Source: Sulfurisphaera ohwakuensis
GTDB taxonomy: Archaea; Thermoproteota; Thermoprotei_A; Sulfolobales; Sulfolobaceae
Direction: 5' to 3'
Length of the DNA: 64,000 nt
Assembly (NCBI RefSeq): GCF_009729055.1
Contig: NZ_CP045484.1
Span: 2,181,834 to 2,245,833, forward strand
Under the pieces are notes generated by a model, which saw only the letters and a program-made list of their open reading frames with translations, was not told the origin of the DNA and made no database searches. Made by a program: the position numbers and the translations under genes. This document shows, one piece after another, positions 48,527 through 57,778 of this stretch (position 1 is its first letter; each line of letters begins with the position of its first letter).

Positions 48527-49633
48527 CTAGATTTTTATATTCAATCTCTTATTTAAGAAGTCTAGCCATAAGAAAAAGGATAAGGAGAAGCCAAAGAACC
48601 CCATAAAGTAAGCTTGTGAAATATTGTTATTTGAAACTAATGCGGTTAATGCACTACCTCCAGCTGAGGCGAAGCTTTCACCAGCGTTAAAAATGCCTAG
48701 AATTGCTCCTCTATTTTTCTGAAGATTTTTAAATATAAGTGAGAAGAATGACGTGCTGTATAGAGGATATAGTGAGCCAAAGGTTATAAAAGGCATAAAT
48801 ATAGAATCTGAAATATTAATTTTTAAAAATGTTATTAGACCCATAAATATCATTATAATACCTCTTAAACTCATAACTAGAAAACTGTAGTAGATTTCAT
48901 TTCCTTTTATAATTTTTATTGATTTGTTATACATGAATTCATTTATTATATATAGAAATGTATAACTTAAGAAATAGATATACTTAGGGATTCTAAACAA
49001 GGTGAGTGTAGGTATATATGTTACATAAAATATCTCGGCTGATAAATTAAACATAGAGAATGAAATCAAAGCTTCATATAGATCTTTTATTGCTTTGTTT
49101 TTCTCTTTCTTGTCCTCTCTAATTTCACCTTTATATCTCGGTACAAATATAATATTAAGTACTAAAGCGACTAGAAATAAAATGAACATTATTCTAAAAT
49201 CAGAAATTAACGCTCCTAACAAACTTCCTATTATATTCCCCGCTAAGGAGAGTTGCGAAAGTCTCACATTTCCTAATACAGTTTTTTCAGCTTCTAATTG
49301 TTCTAAAAGTAAGACAGAATATAATGGTCCATCAAGTGCTGAGAAAAAACCTAAAATTGTATATCCTATTACTCCTAAACTCGTTTTAAGTATTAAGTAA
49401 GATATCATCATTCCAACACTAGGTAATAATATGAAGAAGGAATATCTTTCTTCGCTTTTGTCTATTATGATGCCCCAAATATAAGATCCGATACCATTAG
49501 CTATGTTATTTAGTGTTATGCTTAACCCTAATAATACCATAGAATGTGTATTCTGATATAGAGAAATAGGATAAAGTAGTGATAGCATCGTTAAACCTGC
49601 TATAATAAATGTTTGTCCTACGAAATACTTCAC
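48527..49633 (-). CDS. MFS-family transporter
   Basis: 368 residues with 11-12 hydrophobic helices. The loop between helices 2 and 3 reads GSYIWGIIIDKSEERY, a variant of the MFS motif A (G-x-x-x-D-R/K), and helix 4-5 contains FFSALDGPLYSVLLLEQLEAEKTVLG. The C-terminal half has FASAGGSALTALVSN. Substrate unknown. Divergent from the anion transporter at 49729. Confidence 0.82.
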   Translation of the reverse strand: MKYFVGQTFIIAGLTMLSLLYPISLYQNTHSMVLLGLSITLNNIANGIGSYIWGIIIDKSEERYSFFILLPSVGMMISYLILKTSLGVIGYTILGFFSALDGPLYSVLLLEQLEAEKTVLGNVRLSQLSLAGNIIGSLLGALISDFRIMFILFLVALVLNIIFVPRYKGEIREDKKEKNKAIKDLYEALISFSMFNLSAEIFYVTYIPTLTLFRIPKYIYFLSYTFLYIINEFMYNKSIKIIKGNEIYYSFLVMSLRGIIMIFMGLITFLKINISDSIFMPFITFGSLYPLYSTSFFSLIFKNLQKNRGAILGIFNAGESFASAGGSALTALVSNNNISQAYFMGFFGFSLSFFLWLDFLNKRLNIKI

Positions 49634-49728
49634 AAAAATTTAGCTTATAAGTAAGGGTTATAAGGGAAATTGCTCTTTAGCGTTTAATTTTCAGATACTC
49701 TTTTTAGTTCTTCACAGTTACTTATCTT

Positions 49729-50958
49729 GTGTATTTGGTTGCCTTAATTATTGCAATTATAGTTTATGGTATGATTGCTTTTAGAGGTTTAACAAAAATA
49801 CCTCCTTGGACTTCTATGTTTTTTGGTGGTGTTTTGATGATAATTTTCGGTGTTATTGATGTTAACCAGGCTCTTGAATCGATTAATCTCGATGTAATTC
49901 TCTTTCTTATCACTCTCTTTATTTTCTCATCATCACTTGAAGTATCTGGTTTTCTTAGATATTTAGCTTATTTGATTATAAATAAATATAAGGAAAGTAA
50001 GAAAATAATGTTTTATATTCTACTATATTCTGGGTTCTTATCAAATCTGGTTACTAATGATGGTGTTTCTGCTAGTTGGACTCCAGTTATATTGGAGGTT
50101 TCAAGATATATGAACGTAGATGAAATGCCATACTTATATTCTCTAGCTTTCGGCGTAACAATAGGAAGTGTAATGATGCCTACTGGAAATCCACAAAATC
50201 TTCTTATAGCTCTTGAGGGAAACTTAAAAGAACCTTTTGTTTCATTCCTAGAATTTTTGGCTATTCCTACTATTCTTAATTTGTTTTTATCATATTATGT
50301 TATGTTACTTCTCTTTAAGAATAGATTAGAAAGTGTAAAAATAGATGATATTAAAATAGATGTAAAAATAAATAAACGTCTAGCTTATTCTTCTTTGCTT
50401 CTTCTTTTTATAACTGTGATATTATTCTTTATTTTAAGTTTTATTAGAATTGATATCCTACTAGCATCTCTTACAACTTCATCAATTCTTCTTCTAATAA
50501 ATAGAGAAAGGAGAGAAATAATGAGTAAGATTGACTGGTCAACAATATTATTTTTTGTAGGTCTCTTTATCTTTACTGAAGGTCTTTATAAAGGCGGTAT
50601 AATTGAATTAATATATCAAATTTTACCTCCACCTACTAATGTTCTTCTTATTATGATCTCTAGTATCTTATTAAGTCAGATTTTAAGCAATGTCCCGTTA
50701 GTAGCAATATATATTCCAGAAATGATACACCTAGGGGCAACTTCTACTATTGATTGGATTGCATTAGCCGCGGGAAGTACAATAGCGGGTAACTTTACAT
50801 TAATTGGTGCAGCAAGTAATGTAATTATATCTGAAGCTTCAGAAAGCAGAGGAGGAAAAAGTTTTAGTTTCTTTGAATTCATGAAATATTCAATACCAGT
50901 TTTAGTAGTTAACTTCGCTATCCTCTACATCTTTATTTCTTTGGTTGGAATAATCTAG
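49729..50958 (+). CDS. ArsB/NhaD/SLC13-type ion transporter
   Basis: 409 residues, about 11 helices, starting at GTG 49729. Family features: VNQALESINLDVILFLITLFIFSSSLE near the first third, GFLSNLVTNDGVSASWTPVI with the conserved N-x-x-T-N-D hairpin, MMPTGNPQNLLIAL, and near the end SNVPLVAIYIPEMI and AAGSTIAGNFTLIGAASNVI. These hairpin motifs define the IT superfamily (arsenite, citrate, divalent anion and Na+/H+ transporters). The substrate is unknown. Its end overlaps the convergent acyl-CoA dehydrogenase by 26 bases. Confidence 0.87.
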   Translation: MYLVALIIAIIVYGMIAFRGLTKIPPWTSMFFGGVLMIIFGVIDVNQALESINLDVILFLITLFIFSSSLEVSGFLRYLAYLIINKYKESKKIMFYILLYSGFLSNLVTNDGVSASWTPVILEVSRYMNVDEMPYLYSLAFGVTIGSVMMPTGNPQNLLIALEGNLKEPFVSFLEFLAIPTILNLFLSYYVMLLLFKNRLESVKIDDIKIDVKINKRLAYSSLLLLFITVILFFILSFIRIDILLASLTTSSILLLINRERREIMSKIDWSTILFFVGLFIFTEGLYKGGIIELIYQILPPPTNVLLIMISSILLSQILSNVPLVAIYIPEMIHLGATSTIDWIALAAGSTIAGNFTLIGAASNVIISEASESRGGKSFSFFEFMKYSIPVLVVNFAILYIFISLVGII

Positions 50959-52072
50959 ATACTGCTACCAATTGCATTTCATTTGTTCCTTCAGCTATTT
51001 CCATAATCTTTGCATCTCTATATAGTCTTTCAACTTTAGAACCTCTGTTTAATCCATGTCCACCGAAAATATGTAATGCAAGTCTAGTTACTTCTGTTGC
51101 TGTTACAGCAGCATAATATTTAGCCATAGACGCTTCTGTAGTCGCTTCGTAACCATTATCAAATAATTGGGCAGCTCTCCATGTGAGTAATCTAGCTGCT
51201 TCAACTTTTATGTAAGCATCAGCTAAGTTAAAGGAAATCCATTCTTGTTCTATTAATGCTTTACCAAATTGCTTTCTTGATTGTGCTCTCGAAATAGCTT
51301 CCTCAAGAGCACCTCTCGCAATTCCTACTGCAATTCCAGCATAACCGTTTCTACTAACCATTAAAGCTTTTAATGCTCCTCTGTAAGCATCACCTTCTTT
51401 ACCTATTATACTATCCTTTGGGATTCTCACATTGTTAAATTTAACATAAGATACTCCTGCACCTCTAATCCCCATTAAATCAAGTTTATGTATTTCTATT
51501 CCGGGCAATTTAGAGTCTATAAGTAGGAGTGAAATACCTTGTCTATCTCCTGGATTTCCACTAGTTCTTGCTAAGACAACCATTTTAGTAGAGAAAGATG
51601 CTGCGCTAGTGAATATTTTCTCACCATTTAAAACTAATTCACTTCCATCTGGTTTTGCTGTAGTTTGTAAAGCTCCTAAATCAGAACCTGCTTGTGGCTC
51701 TGTTAATGCAACTGCATAAACTTCTTTTGCTTTTATTCCTTTCTCTATCCATTCTTGTGCCGAATCTCCACCTACGGAGACTAATAGCTGTAATGCGTTT
51801 TGTTGTGTATGTAAAGAATGTGATGCTCCCCCACTTTCAGCTCCTAATTCTTCTGTTGCTATTGCAAAAGCCATTTCGCCTAATCCTAATCCTCCGTATT
51901 TTGTTGGTTGCTTCATTCCTAGTAATCCCATTTCTCCTAGATCTTTTACTATCTTATCTCCTCCATCATTTGTTTCATCCATTTGTTTTGCGTATTCTCT
52001 TACAGTTTTCTGAGCATATTCTCTAATTTTTGCTCTATATTCTTCTAATTCCTTACTTAGTGAGAACATCAT
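50933..52072 (-). CDS. Acyl-CoA dehydrogenase
   Basis: 379 residues, start at either of two ATGs (52072/52069). FAD-binding signatures: EVYAVALTEPQAGSDLGALQTTAKPDG and FTSAASFSTKMVVLARTSG. The C-terminal signature QEWISFNLADAYIKVEAARLLTWRAAQ and FGGHGLNRGSKVERLYRDAKIMEIAEGTNEMQ (in pieces) carries the catalytic glutamate region EGTNE. It oxidises acyl-CoA to enoyl-CoA in fatty or branched acid breakdown. No electron transfer flavoprotein gene lies beside it. Confidence 0.95.
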   Translation of the reverse strand: MMFSLSKELEEYRAKIREYAQKTVREYAKQMDETNDGGDKIVKDLGEMGLLGMKQPTKYGGLGLGEMAFAIATEELGAESGGASHSLHTQQNALQLLVSVGGDSAQEWIEKGIKAKEVYAVALTEPQAGSDLGALQTTAKPDGSELVLNGEKIFTSAASFSTKMVVLARTSGNPGDRQGISLLLIDSKLPGIEIHKLDLMGIRGAGVSYVKFNNVRIPKDSIIGKEGDAYRGALKALMVSRNGYAGIAVGIARGALEEAISRAQSRKQFGKALIEQEWISFNLADAYIKVEAARLLTWRAAQLFDNGYEATTEASMAKYYAAVTATEVTRLALHIFGGHGLNRGSKVERLYRDAKIMEIAEGTNEMQLVAVSRLFQPKK

Positions 52073-52148
52073 GTATAAATTGTATAAGCAATATTAAATT
52101 TTGCAGTTCGTAGTAATACGAGAGAGTAAGAAATTTAAGTCAAAGTTA

Positions 52149-52240
52149 AAAATTTAAGTTAAGGGGTATCTAGCCCTCAGACAACCCCGTAGTGGGTAGA
52201 GTGAGGAGGGCTTCCTGCCGTGTAATGGGTGCATAGATCC
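52149..52240 (+). ncRNA. Candidate structured RNA or leader upstream of pibD
   Basis: A GC-rich island in AT-rich sequence. AGCCCTC (about 52172-52178) pairs with GAGGGCT (52206-52212); inside, ACCC and GGGT can pair around CGTAGT, and CAGA opposite GTGAGGA resembles a kink-turn. GGTATCT before and AGATCC after could close it. TATA-like AAATTTAAG elements at about 52130-52137 and 52150-52157 lie upstream. No complete C/D pattern and no ACA at the right distance, so the class is unknown. It could also be a 5' leader of pibD. Confidence 0.35.
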
Positions 52241-52954
52241 TTGGAGCTGGTTTATATAATTCAAATATTACTAACAAGCATAATGCTTATTCATACATCA
52301 TTTTTAGATCTAAAAACTAGAGAGATTGATCTTAAAATTTGGTTAATTTACTCTCCCCTTGTTATATTATTCATTTTTGAATATCATAACTTATCACTTT
52401 TTCTATATTTATACTCAGTAATAACTACTAATCTTCTTATATTGATTTTTTATTGGCTATCCTTGATGGGGGGTGCAGATTTATTTCTGTCACTTATTTT
52501 ATCATTTAGCAATGCTTCTGTAAGACCGCTTTTTTACTCTGAATTATCTATTATAGGTTTAGAACCATTAACTATTTTGTTATATTCTTCAATCTTTATT
52601 TTCCTCTCTGGTTTATTTAATTTTGTAAAAAATTATAAGTATACATATAATTATCCACTTACTACCAGGATTGTATTAGCCTTATCTGGAAGGAGAATTA
52701 CAGTAAGAGAATTTCTGAATTCTAAATTTCTTTTTCCGTTAACTCAAATTGATGAGAAGAATGGTGTAATTACTTTAAGAACTACTTTTTCCGTAGAAGA
52801 GGACGATGCCGAGTGGAGGAAAAAATTTAAGGAGTATGTAGAAAAAGGTCTAATAAAAGAAGATGATTATATATGGGTTATGTGGGGGGTTCCAGTTATA
52901 CCCTTTATTACTTTAGGTTATTTCATAAGTTTAATCGTCGGTCTTCCAATCTAA
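52241..52954 (+). CDS. pibD: Archaeal prepilin/preflagellin peptidase (PibD/FlaK type)
   Basis: About 237 residues from TTG 52241; GTG 52229 is the other choice, and a start at ATG 52283 would cut the first helix. About six transmembrane helices. The two catalytic aspartates of this GxGD protease family are in TSFLDLKTREIDLKIWL (first) and LMGGADLFLSLIL (second, GGAD). It removes class III signal peptides from archaellins, pilins and sugar-binding proteins at the cell membrane. A soluble domain (about 150-205, TVREFLNSKFLFPLTQID) precedes the last helix. Confidence 0.85.
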   Translation: MELVYIIQILLTSIMLIHTSFLDLKTREIDLKIWLIYSPLVILFIFEYHNLSLFLYLYSVITTNLLILIFYWLSLMGGADLFLSLILSFSNASVRPLFYSELSIIGLEPLTILLYSSIFIFLSGLFNFVKNYKYTYNYPLTTRIVLALSGRRITVREFLNSKFLFPLTQIDEKNGVITLRTTFSVEEDDAEWRKKFKEYVEKGLIKEDDYIWVMWGVPVIPFITLGYFISLIVGLPI

Positions 52955-53235
52955 ATTCTTAAAATGTAATATAAAATTATAAGACCCAAAAGACTAAGAG
53001 TTGCTATTGCCATTGACGGATAAGCATACATAGGATTATCATATGAGGACCACATCATAAATGCAGAGAATATAACTAATTCCTCTAATACCAGAATTGC
53101 ACCTAGAAAAGACAAAGCAATAGTCAACTTTGTCTTACTGAATTTTCTTACTTGGAAAAGCTCAAATGCTATTAAACCAGCAATAATTATAGATATTATT
53201 GCTATAGTGATGTTAACGAGCCATATGTGTATCAT
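52951..53235 (-). CDS. Hypothetical membrane protein, 94 aa
   Basis: Not recognised. Three transmembrane helices (about 5-27, 38-60, 70-92) with a basic loop QVRKFSKTKLT between the first two, suggesting that loop is inside. It converges on pibD, overlapping its stop by 4 bases. Confidence 0.65.
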   Translation of the reverse strand: MIHIWLVNITIAIISIIIAGLIAFELFQVRKFSKTKLTIALSFLGAILVLEELVIFSAFMMWSSYDNPMYAYPSMAIATLSLLGLIILYYILRI

Positions 53236-53538
53236 ATATATTTTAACCTTAACCCGTATCTTTTAAATTTTTGCCAAGATCAATAGATAAAGTGAAACAT
53301 TATCTTATAATACTCTTAATTTATTTTCTCTTTCAACTAGCTCTTAAGGTATTATGAGTATTACATAAATTTATTATTATTACTTTATATATTGAGATAG
53401 CATTGTTTAGTTTATAGTTAAGTACGACAATATACATATTTAATCTTATATATCTTTGGGTGAAATAACTTTCATAGTTTATCTAATTCTGTACTTTGGT
53501 AAGACCTTAAAGGACAGCATTTTAATAATCAATAACTT
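53236..53538. other. Non-coding AT-rich stretch
   Basis: About 300 bases; includes the promoter region of the small membrane protein at its left end. No RNA or coding signal identified. Confidence 0.4.
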
Positions 53539-53805
53539 ATGCCAAAATATCGCATGAGCTGAATAAGGCTTAGCTAGAAGCAAGGGGAAGAGAGTATAAA
53601 TGATGCTGTAAAGTACGTGAAGGATAGAATGAATATAAATTACACAGAAACCTTGCATATGTTAGGAGAAGACCTTGTCCTTTAAAATCTCAGAAAGTAT
53701 AATATCTCGTTACATTTGTACGTTGCGTTAAAAATGCATAAGAAAGATCCTCTTACTAACTGGAAATTTCTTTTTATTAATGACATAATTAGGAAATTAA
53801 ATTAA
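53539..53805 (+). pseudogene. Small gene with three in-frame stops
   Basis: A single frame runs from ATG 53539 to TAA 53803-53805, interrupted by TGA (53560-53562), TAG (53575-53577) and TAA (53683-53685). Between stops it reads MPKYRMS, IRLS, KQGEESINDAVKYVKDRMNI and NYTETLHMLGEDLVL, then NLRKYNISLHLYVALKMHKK and DPLTNWKFLFINDIIRKLN. The frame never shifts, codon composition looks coding, and the whole would be an 88-residue basic helical protein. That is the pattern of a recent inactivation by point mutations. The family is not recognised; a mobile-element accessory or DNA-binding protein is a guess. Confidence 0.55.
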
Positions 53806-53984
53806 AATATTTATTAATTAATGAACAAGTATTATGATTTTTATGGTAATGGAATTTTCTTAAACTATTATTCTAAATTAACCTTAAACATTTTTATTAT
53901 AGAATATATTATAAATTTTCTATATTGAAGCCGATTAGTTATCCCATAATGAGATTTTATATTAACTCTTTTTAAAGCGAAAAA

Positions 53985-53992
53985 TCTTTAAG
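53985..53992 (+). promoter_or_regulatory. TATA box of tRNA-Arg
   Basis: TCTTTAAG centred near 53988 lies 27-28 bp before the first base of the tRNA at 54016, the normal archaeal spacing. Confidence 0.45.
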
Positions 53993-54013
53993 TCAGTATA
54001 AGAGTTAGAATCT

Positions 54014-54111
<98 letters not shown>

Positions 54112-54131
54112 CTTTTTAATAGGTGTTTATA

Positions 54132-54404
54132 ATGCCGTGGGTATCTGCTAAATCTGCTGATAGGCTAGTATATATGCAAATAGTTAAACTACCTTTTGGT
54201 AAAAGGCTAAGAGTTGAGAGTTTTAAGGGGGATAGATGGATTGAGATTGTAAAAATTGATGAAAATAATTATAAAATAATAGAACATGGGTTTAATAATA
54301 ATGTCTATAATGTAACGGAGAATGATTTGAAACGTATTTTAAAAGAATTGTTTGGGGTTGAATTTCCGAGGAGTCATCAACTTAGAATAGTAATTACATC
54401 ATAA
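54132..54404 (+). CDS. Hypothetical archaeal protein, about 90 aa
   Basis: Start at ATG 54132 (MPWVSAKSADRLVYMQIVK); a GTG nine bases earlier is in frame. Not recognised. A small mixed alpha/beta protein: GKRLRVESFKGDRWIEIVKI and YKIIEHGFNNNVYNVTENDL look like paired strands, and residues about 65-80 a helix. It begins 25 bases after tRNA-Arg and may be read from the same promoter. It converges with the TFS gene, 3 bases apart. Confidence 0.65.
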   Translation: MPWVSAKSADRLVYMQIVKLPFGKRLRVESFKGDRWIEIVKIDENNYKIIEHGFNNNVYNVTENDLKRILKELFGVEFPRSHQLRIVITS

Positions 54405-54407
54405 TAG

Positions 54408-54746
54408 TTATTCATATTCTCTCCAAACTTTGCCACATTTTGTACATTTATAAAATCTTGTTGGTGGCTCATCTGCTCTTCTAGTTTGCAGTATCCAAAA
54501 GTATGCCTCGTCATTTCCACAAGCTGGACAAGTAACTCCTTTAGTTATTTGTGCTCCAGCTGGCGGAGCATCTCCGTCTACTACTAAAGTCTTTTCCTTT
54601 ATTGAGTGTTTTACTACTGTTTTAATTTTCATTGATCCAGATGATGTGCTTTCCTCTTCATAACCACATTTTGGGCATTTATATACTGTTTTCCCGTTAT
54701 CTTTCTTAGGAACCATTATTGAACCACATTTTGGGCAGAATTTCAT
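54408..54746 (-). CDS. tfs: Transcription factor S (TFS, TFIIS-like cleavage factor)
   Basis: 112 residues. Two zinc ribbons: N-terminal MKFCPKCGSIM with YKCPKCGYE, and C-terminal VTCPACGNDEAYFWI with YKCTKCGKVW. The hairpin QTRRADEPPTRFYKC carries the acidic DE pair that enters the RNA polymerase channel to trigger transcript cleavage, so this is the active TFS type rather than an inhibitory paralogue. It lies at the end of a cluster with rpoL, csl4, dph2 and L10e on the same strand. Confidence 0.94.
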   Translation of the reverse strand: MKFCPKCGSIMVPKKDNGKTVYKCPKCGYEEESTSSGSMKIKTVVKHSIKEKTLVVDGDAPPAGAQITKGVTCPACGNDEAYFWILQTRRADEPPTRFYKCTKCGKVWREYE

Positions 54747-54767
54747 TTAAACCACCAATAGCTATAT

Positions 54768-55016
54768 CTACCTAATTAATAGTTTATTTAGTTTTCGTTC
54801 AATTTTTTCTAATATACTCTTACAATATTCTTCTTTCTCTTTATCACTACTAATATCTTTAACCTCTCCAACTATACTAGAATTATAGAATTTCTCTCTT
54901 ACAGCTTTTTCTTCTAGTTCAAAAAATATCTTTTCAAGAAATTTTCCTCTAAAAACACATATAGCATATAATTTATCTGATTTTGCAATAACTGCTAATC
55001 TGCTACCTTTTTTCAA
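54768..55016 (-). CDS. Hypothetical protein between tfs and rpoL, 82 aa
   Basis: Not recognised. N-terminal half beta-type ([20 protein letters not shown]), C-terminal half helical and charged (YCKSILEKIERKLNKLLIR). It overlaps the end of rpoL by 14 bases and lies 21 bases before tfs, so it is translated within the RNA polymerase/exosome cluster. Confidence 0.68.
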   Translation of the reverse strand: MKKGSRLAVIAKSDKLYAICVFRGKFLEKIFFELEEKAVREKFYNSSIVGEVKDISSDKEKEEYCKSILEKIERKLNKLLIR

Positions 55017-55284
55017 TACTTTTCACTTCTTCGATGAACTTGTTTGTGTCTTCTTCAGCAAGGTCTATTGCTTTAACAAGAGCTTCTTTTGGAGATATAC
55101 TACCGTCTGTCATTATTTTTAGTATTATACTGTCAATTAATGGGTGTGGCTTAGAATATGAAGCAAATTTTACTCCTGGGACTTTTAATAAATAACCTTT
55201 TAGTAAGTTTCCTATAGTATGCTCTTCTCCGTCTATTTGTAATTCTAGGTAGTTTTCCCCTGAACGTAATATCTTAATTTCCAC
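55003..55284 (-). CDS. rpoL: RNA polymerase subunit L (Rpb11-like)
   Basis: 93 residues. The alpha-like dimerisation motif is present: [22 protein letters not shown], then [20 protein letters not shown], typical of RpoL/Rpb11. It pairs with RpoD in the assembly platform of RNA polymerase. The start overlaps csl4 by 11 bases. Confidence 0.94.
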   Translation of the reverse strand: MEIKILRSGENYLELQIDGEEHTIGNLLKGYLLKVPGVKFASYSKPHPLIDSIILKIMTDGSISPKEALVKAIDLAEEDTNKFIEEVKSIEKR

Positions 55285-55843
55285 CTTTCTTCACCGTAAC
55301 CAATGCTAATTTTCTTGTCTCAATATTACCACAGTTTGGACACCTTAAATGTTCTTCGTCTTTTTTAATCATTTTTGTACCACAAATAGAACATTTAGCA
55401 AAAACTACGCCTAAATCCTTCTGTTTTATTGTTAAAGGAAGAGGTATGCTGAAATTTAATGCTTTTGCTCTTACAACATCTCCTACTTTTAATGCTTCAG
55501 TAATACTATTAAGATATTTATTACTAATTTGAGAAATATGAATATACGCTGTAATAGGTACACTTATAATTTTGTCTTCTATCGAATAAATACTTACTAG
55601 TGCAGAATCCTCTTTCATTCCATTAACTATTCCTAGGACGTATTTAGCTTTCTTTATAGATAATAATCCAGGCTTTTTAAAACTTATAGAATTAGTTTTT
55701 CTGTTTATCATGTCATAAAACGCTTTACCGACTACGCTAGCATAAACTCTTCCTTCATACTCATAAGTTCCCTCACCGGCCATGAACTCTTCGATAACAC
55801 TTAATTCGTCACCCGGTAGTAGTAATTCTCCTTGCTTTTTCAT
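55274..55843 (-). CDS. csl4: Exosome subunit Csl4
   Basis: 189 residues. N-terminal domain with [22 protein letters not shown], the family start; an S1 domain in the middle (about 70-145); and a C-terminal zinc ribbon [23 protein letters not shown]. Csl4 forms the RNA-binding cap of the archaeal exosome, with DnaG. It lies 5 bases after dph2. Confidence 0.93.
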   Translation of the reverse strand: MKKQGELLLPGDELSVIEEFMAGEGTYEYEGRVYASVVGKAFYDMINRKTNSISFKKPGLLSIKKAKYVLGIVNGMKEDSALVSIYSIEDKIISVPITAYIHISQISNKYLNSITEALKVGDVVRAKALNFSIPLPLTIKQKDLGVVFAKCSICGTKMIKKDEEHLRCPNCGNIETRKLALVTVKKGGN

Positions 55844-55848
55844 TTAAT

Positions 55849-56847
55849 TCACCAGGGAAATATATATTTATCAAAGTTGTTAAGTATTATCATTTTAGCC
55901 TCACCCGGAGTCAAAACTGGTTTTTCAAAATCATATAGGTCGTCTATTGGGAGTCTAGGACATGATGTTACTAAAAATACATCTAGAGAGGGACTTAAAT
56001 TTCTGAGCACATCTTTCGTTAGCACTCTATTGAGAAAAACGTATACATTATATCCTTTTTCTTTAAGTTTTTTCTCAAAATATTTAACCATAAGTGGTCT
56101 ATTTTGTCCGTTCATAGTTCCTTGTATAATTCCCCAATTTCTTTTATCTATAGCTTCCATTATTTTTGCATATCTAATTTTTAATATTTTATAAACCTCC
56201 TTTGAGAGATCTTCTACCCTACCAGTATAGGGATCTATTTTTACTATAGGCTTTCCGGTAGCTAAACCTACTCCAATGGCGTGAAATATCCCACCAGATA
56301 TGTTAATATATAAATCTGCATCTACACTGGTAGCGGCCTTATAGTCACATCCTAAAATTTGTCCATCAAACATAAAAATAGAGGAAGGTTTTCCTATTTT
56401 TACATCAAAATAATCAGATAGTTTTAGCGAAATCTTTCTAATTAATTTTATGTGCTGTACTGTGGCTGTTAAACTGATAGTTTTTGCCTCATATTTCTTT
56501 CCAAAATTGATAACTTCATTTATTTGTTCATCACTGATATCTAGATTACTTTCGACTGGGACAAATAATGTAGGAAACTTAGGATAATACCAAGTATACG
56601 GAGTATGGCCAAAGTGAATAATTAAATCTGCACCTATGTTTTTAGCTTCATCCTCAGCTATATCGCAAGCTCCCCAATTTGGGTCTGCAGAAACTATAAA
56701 CTCTACATCAGGTAAAAATTCTTTTAATTTTTCTATTACTAAGGTAGAAAAAATCTTTAATCCTTCAGGAAATTGAAGAATAACTTTTTTTGCATTTCTT
56801 TTTTTGATTTCGTCAGCTATATATTCCTCCTGAAAATTATAACTCAC
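55849..56847 (-). CDS. dph2: Diphthamide synthase subunit Dph2 (radical 3-amino-3-carboxypropyl transferase)
   Basis: 332 residues. The three cluster cysteines of archaeal Dph2 are seen: Cys61 in [14 protein letters not shown], one in [12 protein letters not shown], and one in [17 protein letters not shown]. It starts diphthamide synthesis on elongation factor 2 by a non-classical radical SAM reaction. The start overlaps L10e by 4 bases. Confidence 0.93.
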   Translation of the reverse strand: MSYNFQEEYIADEIKKRNAKKVILQFPEGLKIFSTLVIEKLKEFLPDVEFIVSADPNWGACDIAEDEAKNIGADLIIHFGHTPYTWYYPKFPTLFVPVESNLDISDEQINEVINFGKKYEAKTISLTATVQHIKLIRKISLKLSDYFDVKIGKPSSIFMFDGQILGCDYKAATSVDADLYINISGGIFHAIGVGLATGKPIVKIDPYTGRVEDLSKEVYKILKIRYAKIMEAIDKRNWGIIQGTMNGQNRPLMVKYFEKKLKEKGYNVYVFLNRVLTKDVLRNLSPSLDVFLVTSCPRLPIDDLYDFEKPVLTPGEAKMIILNNFDKYIFPW

Positions 56848-57374
56848 TGTACAACTGCCTCTTTAGGAATAGGAACGATATCTATTCTAGTTTTTAATGG
56901 AATCTTAGAAGATGCCGCTTCAAATGCTTTCTTTGCTATCTCCAAATGTTCTTTCTTTACTTTTGCGATCATTATTATATCTCCTAATCTCTCAATTCTT
57001 GCAGCTGTTCCTATTGGCTTACCAAAAGATAATCTCATACCATCTTGTAATCTATCTGCACCAGCGAAAGCCATCATTTTATTTTCTCTGATAACATGAT
57101 GAGGATACTTTAAAACTATTAGGGCAAAATTCTGGTCAGATCCAGTTTTATTAGTTAATTGTTTTAATGCAAGCACACGTGCTGCTTCCAATGCGTTATG
57201 TCTTATTTGACCTTTTTCTAAAGCAACTAGCCTAAGTTCATAATCATAATCTCCATTAACATTACCCATAGTGAATTTTGTTATTTTGGGCATTGGCACA
57301 CCTGGTATATACTCTTTTCTTGTATATGCTGGTCCGGAAAAGTGGCGATAGCATCTACCTGGTCTAAGTGGCAT
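56844..57374 (-). CDS. rpl10e: Ribosomal protein L10e (uL16)
   Basis: 176 residues. N-terminus [20 protein letters not shown] is the L10e start; then [20 protein letters not shown] and [20 protein letters not shown] in the conserved order. It sits on the large subunit near the peptidyl-transferase centre and 5S rRNA. It is the first gene of the cluster L10e-dph2-csl4-rpoL-orf-tfs; about 150 AT-rich bases lie upstream. Confidence 0.96.
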   Translation of the reverse strand: MPLRPGRCYRHFSGPAYTRKEYIPGVPMPKITKFTMGNVNGDYDYELRLVALEKGQIRHNALEAARVLALKQLTNKTGSDQNFALIVLKYPHHVIRENKMMAFAGADRLQDGMRLSFGKPIGTAARIERLGDIIMIAKVKKEHLEIAKKAFEAASSKIPLKTRIDIVPIPKEAVVQ

Positions 57375-57526
57375 GATATACAGTTATGTGAGAAACTTTA
57401 AATAATTTACCATAATCTACTTTAACTACTAATAAGGTTCTAATTGTATGGCTTTCTCGTTGTTTTATAGTCTTTATTACATGTAAATCGCATTTTACAT
57501 AATAATGTAAAAACTAATATTATTTT

Positions 57527-57778
57527 TTAGGGTGATAATTTCGTTAGTGTTTTCTCTATAGTCGAAATATGCTGTAATATTTCATCTACGGTGTTTCTAA
57601 GTGTTAGTACGTTTCTCGGTTCCGTTATTTCCATGGATATTTTTATAATTATCTTATTTTCTTTATGCGATATATCTATATTCATACCCTTTGGAATATC
57701 TATGTTATCGACATTAATACTATTTGATATTTCTTTAGCATAATTTGTATCATAAGTTATCTCAACCGTTATATTCAA
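57527..57778 (-). CDS. pcc1: KEOPS complex subunit Pcc1
   Basis: 83 residues. The pattern of Pcc1 is present: an N-terminal strand MNITVEITYD, middle strands NIDISHKENKIIIKISM, and ITEPRNVLTLRNTVDEILQHI, matching the LR-x-x-x-N-S/T helix. Pcc1 dimerises the KEOPS machinery (Kae1, Bud32, Cgi121) for tRNA t6A synthesis. It overlaps the Cdc45-like gene by 17 bases. Confidence 0.8.
   Translation of the reverse strand: MNITVEITYDTNYAKEISNSINVDNIDIPKGMNIDISHKENKIIIKISMEITEPRNVLTLRNTVDEILQHISTIEKTLTKLSP

Noticed and set aside
52160-52240. H/ACA or C/D RNA before pibD
   Set aside because: No ACA/ANA at 14-16 nt from the stem and no CTGA at the right spacing; kept only as an unclassified candidate.
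53508-53684. TTAAAGGAC...GTCCTTTAA as terminal inverted repeats of a mobile element
   Set aside because: The right copy lies in the middle of the broken ORF and no target duplication is seen; a 9-base match over this length in AT-rich DNA can be chance.
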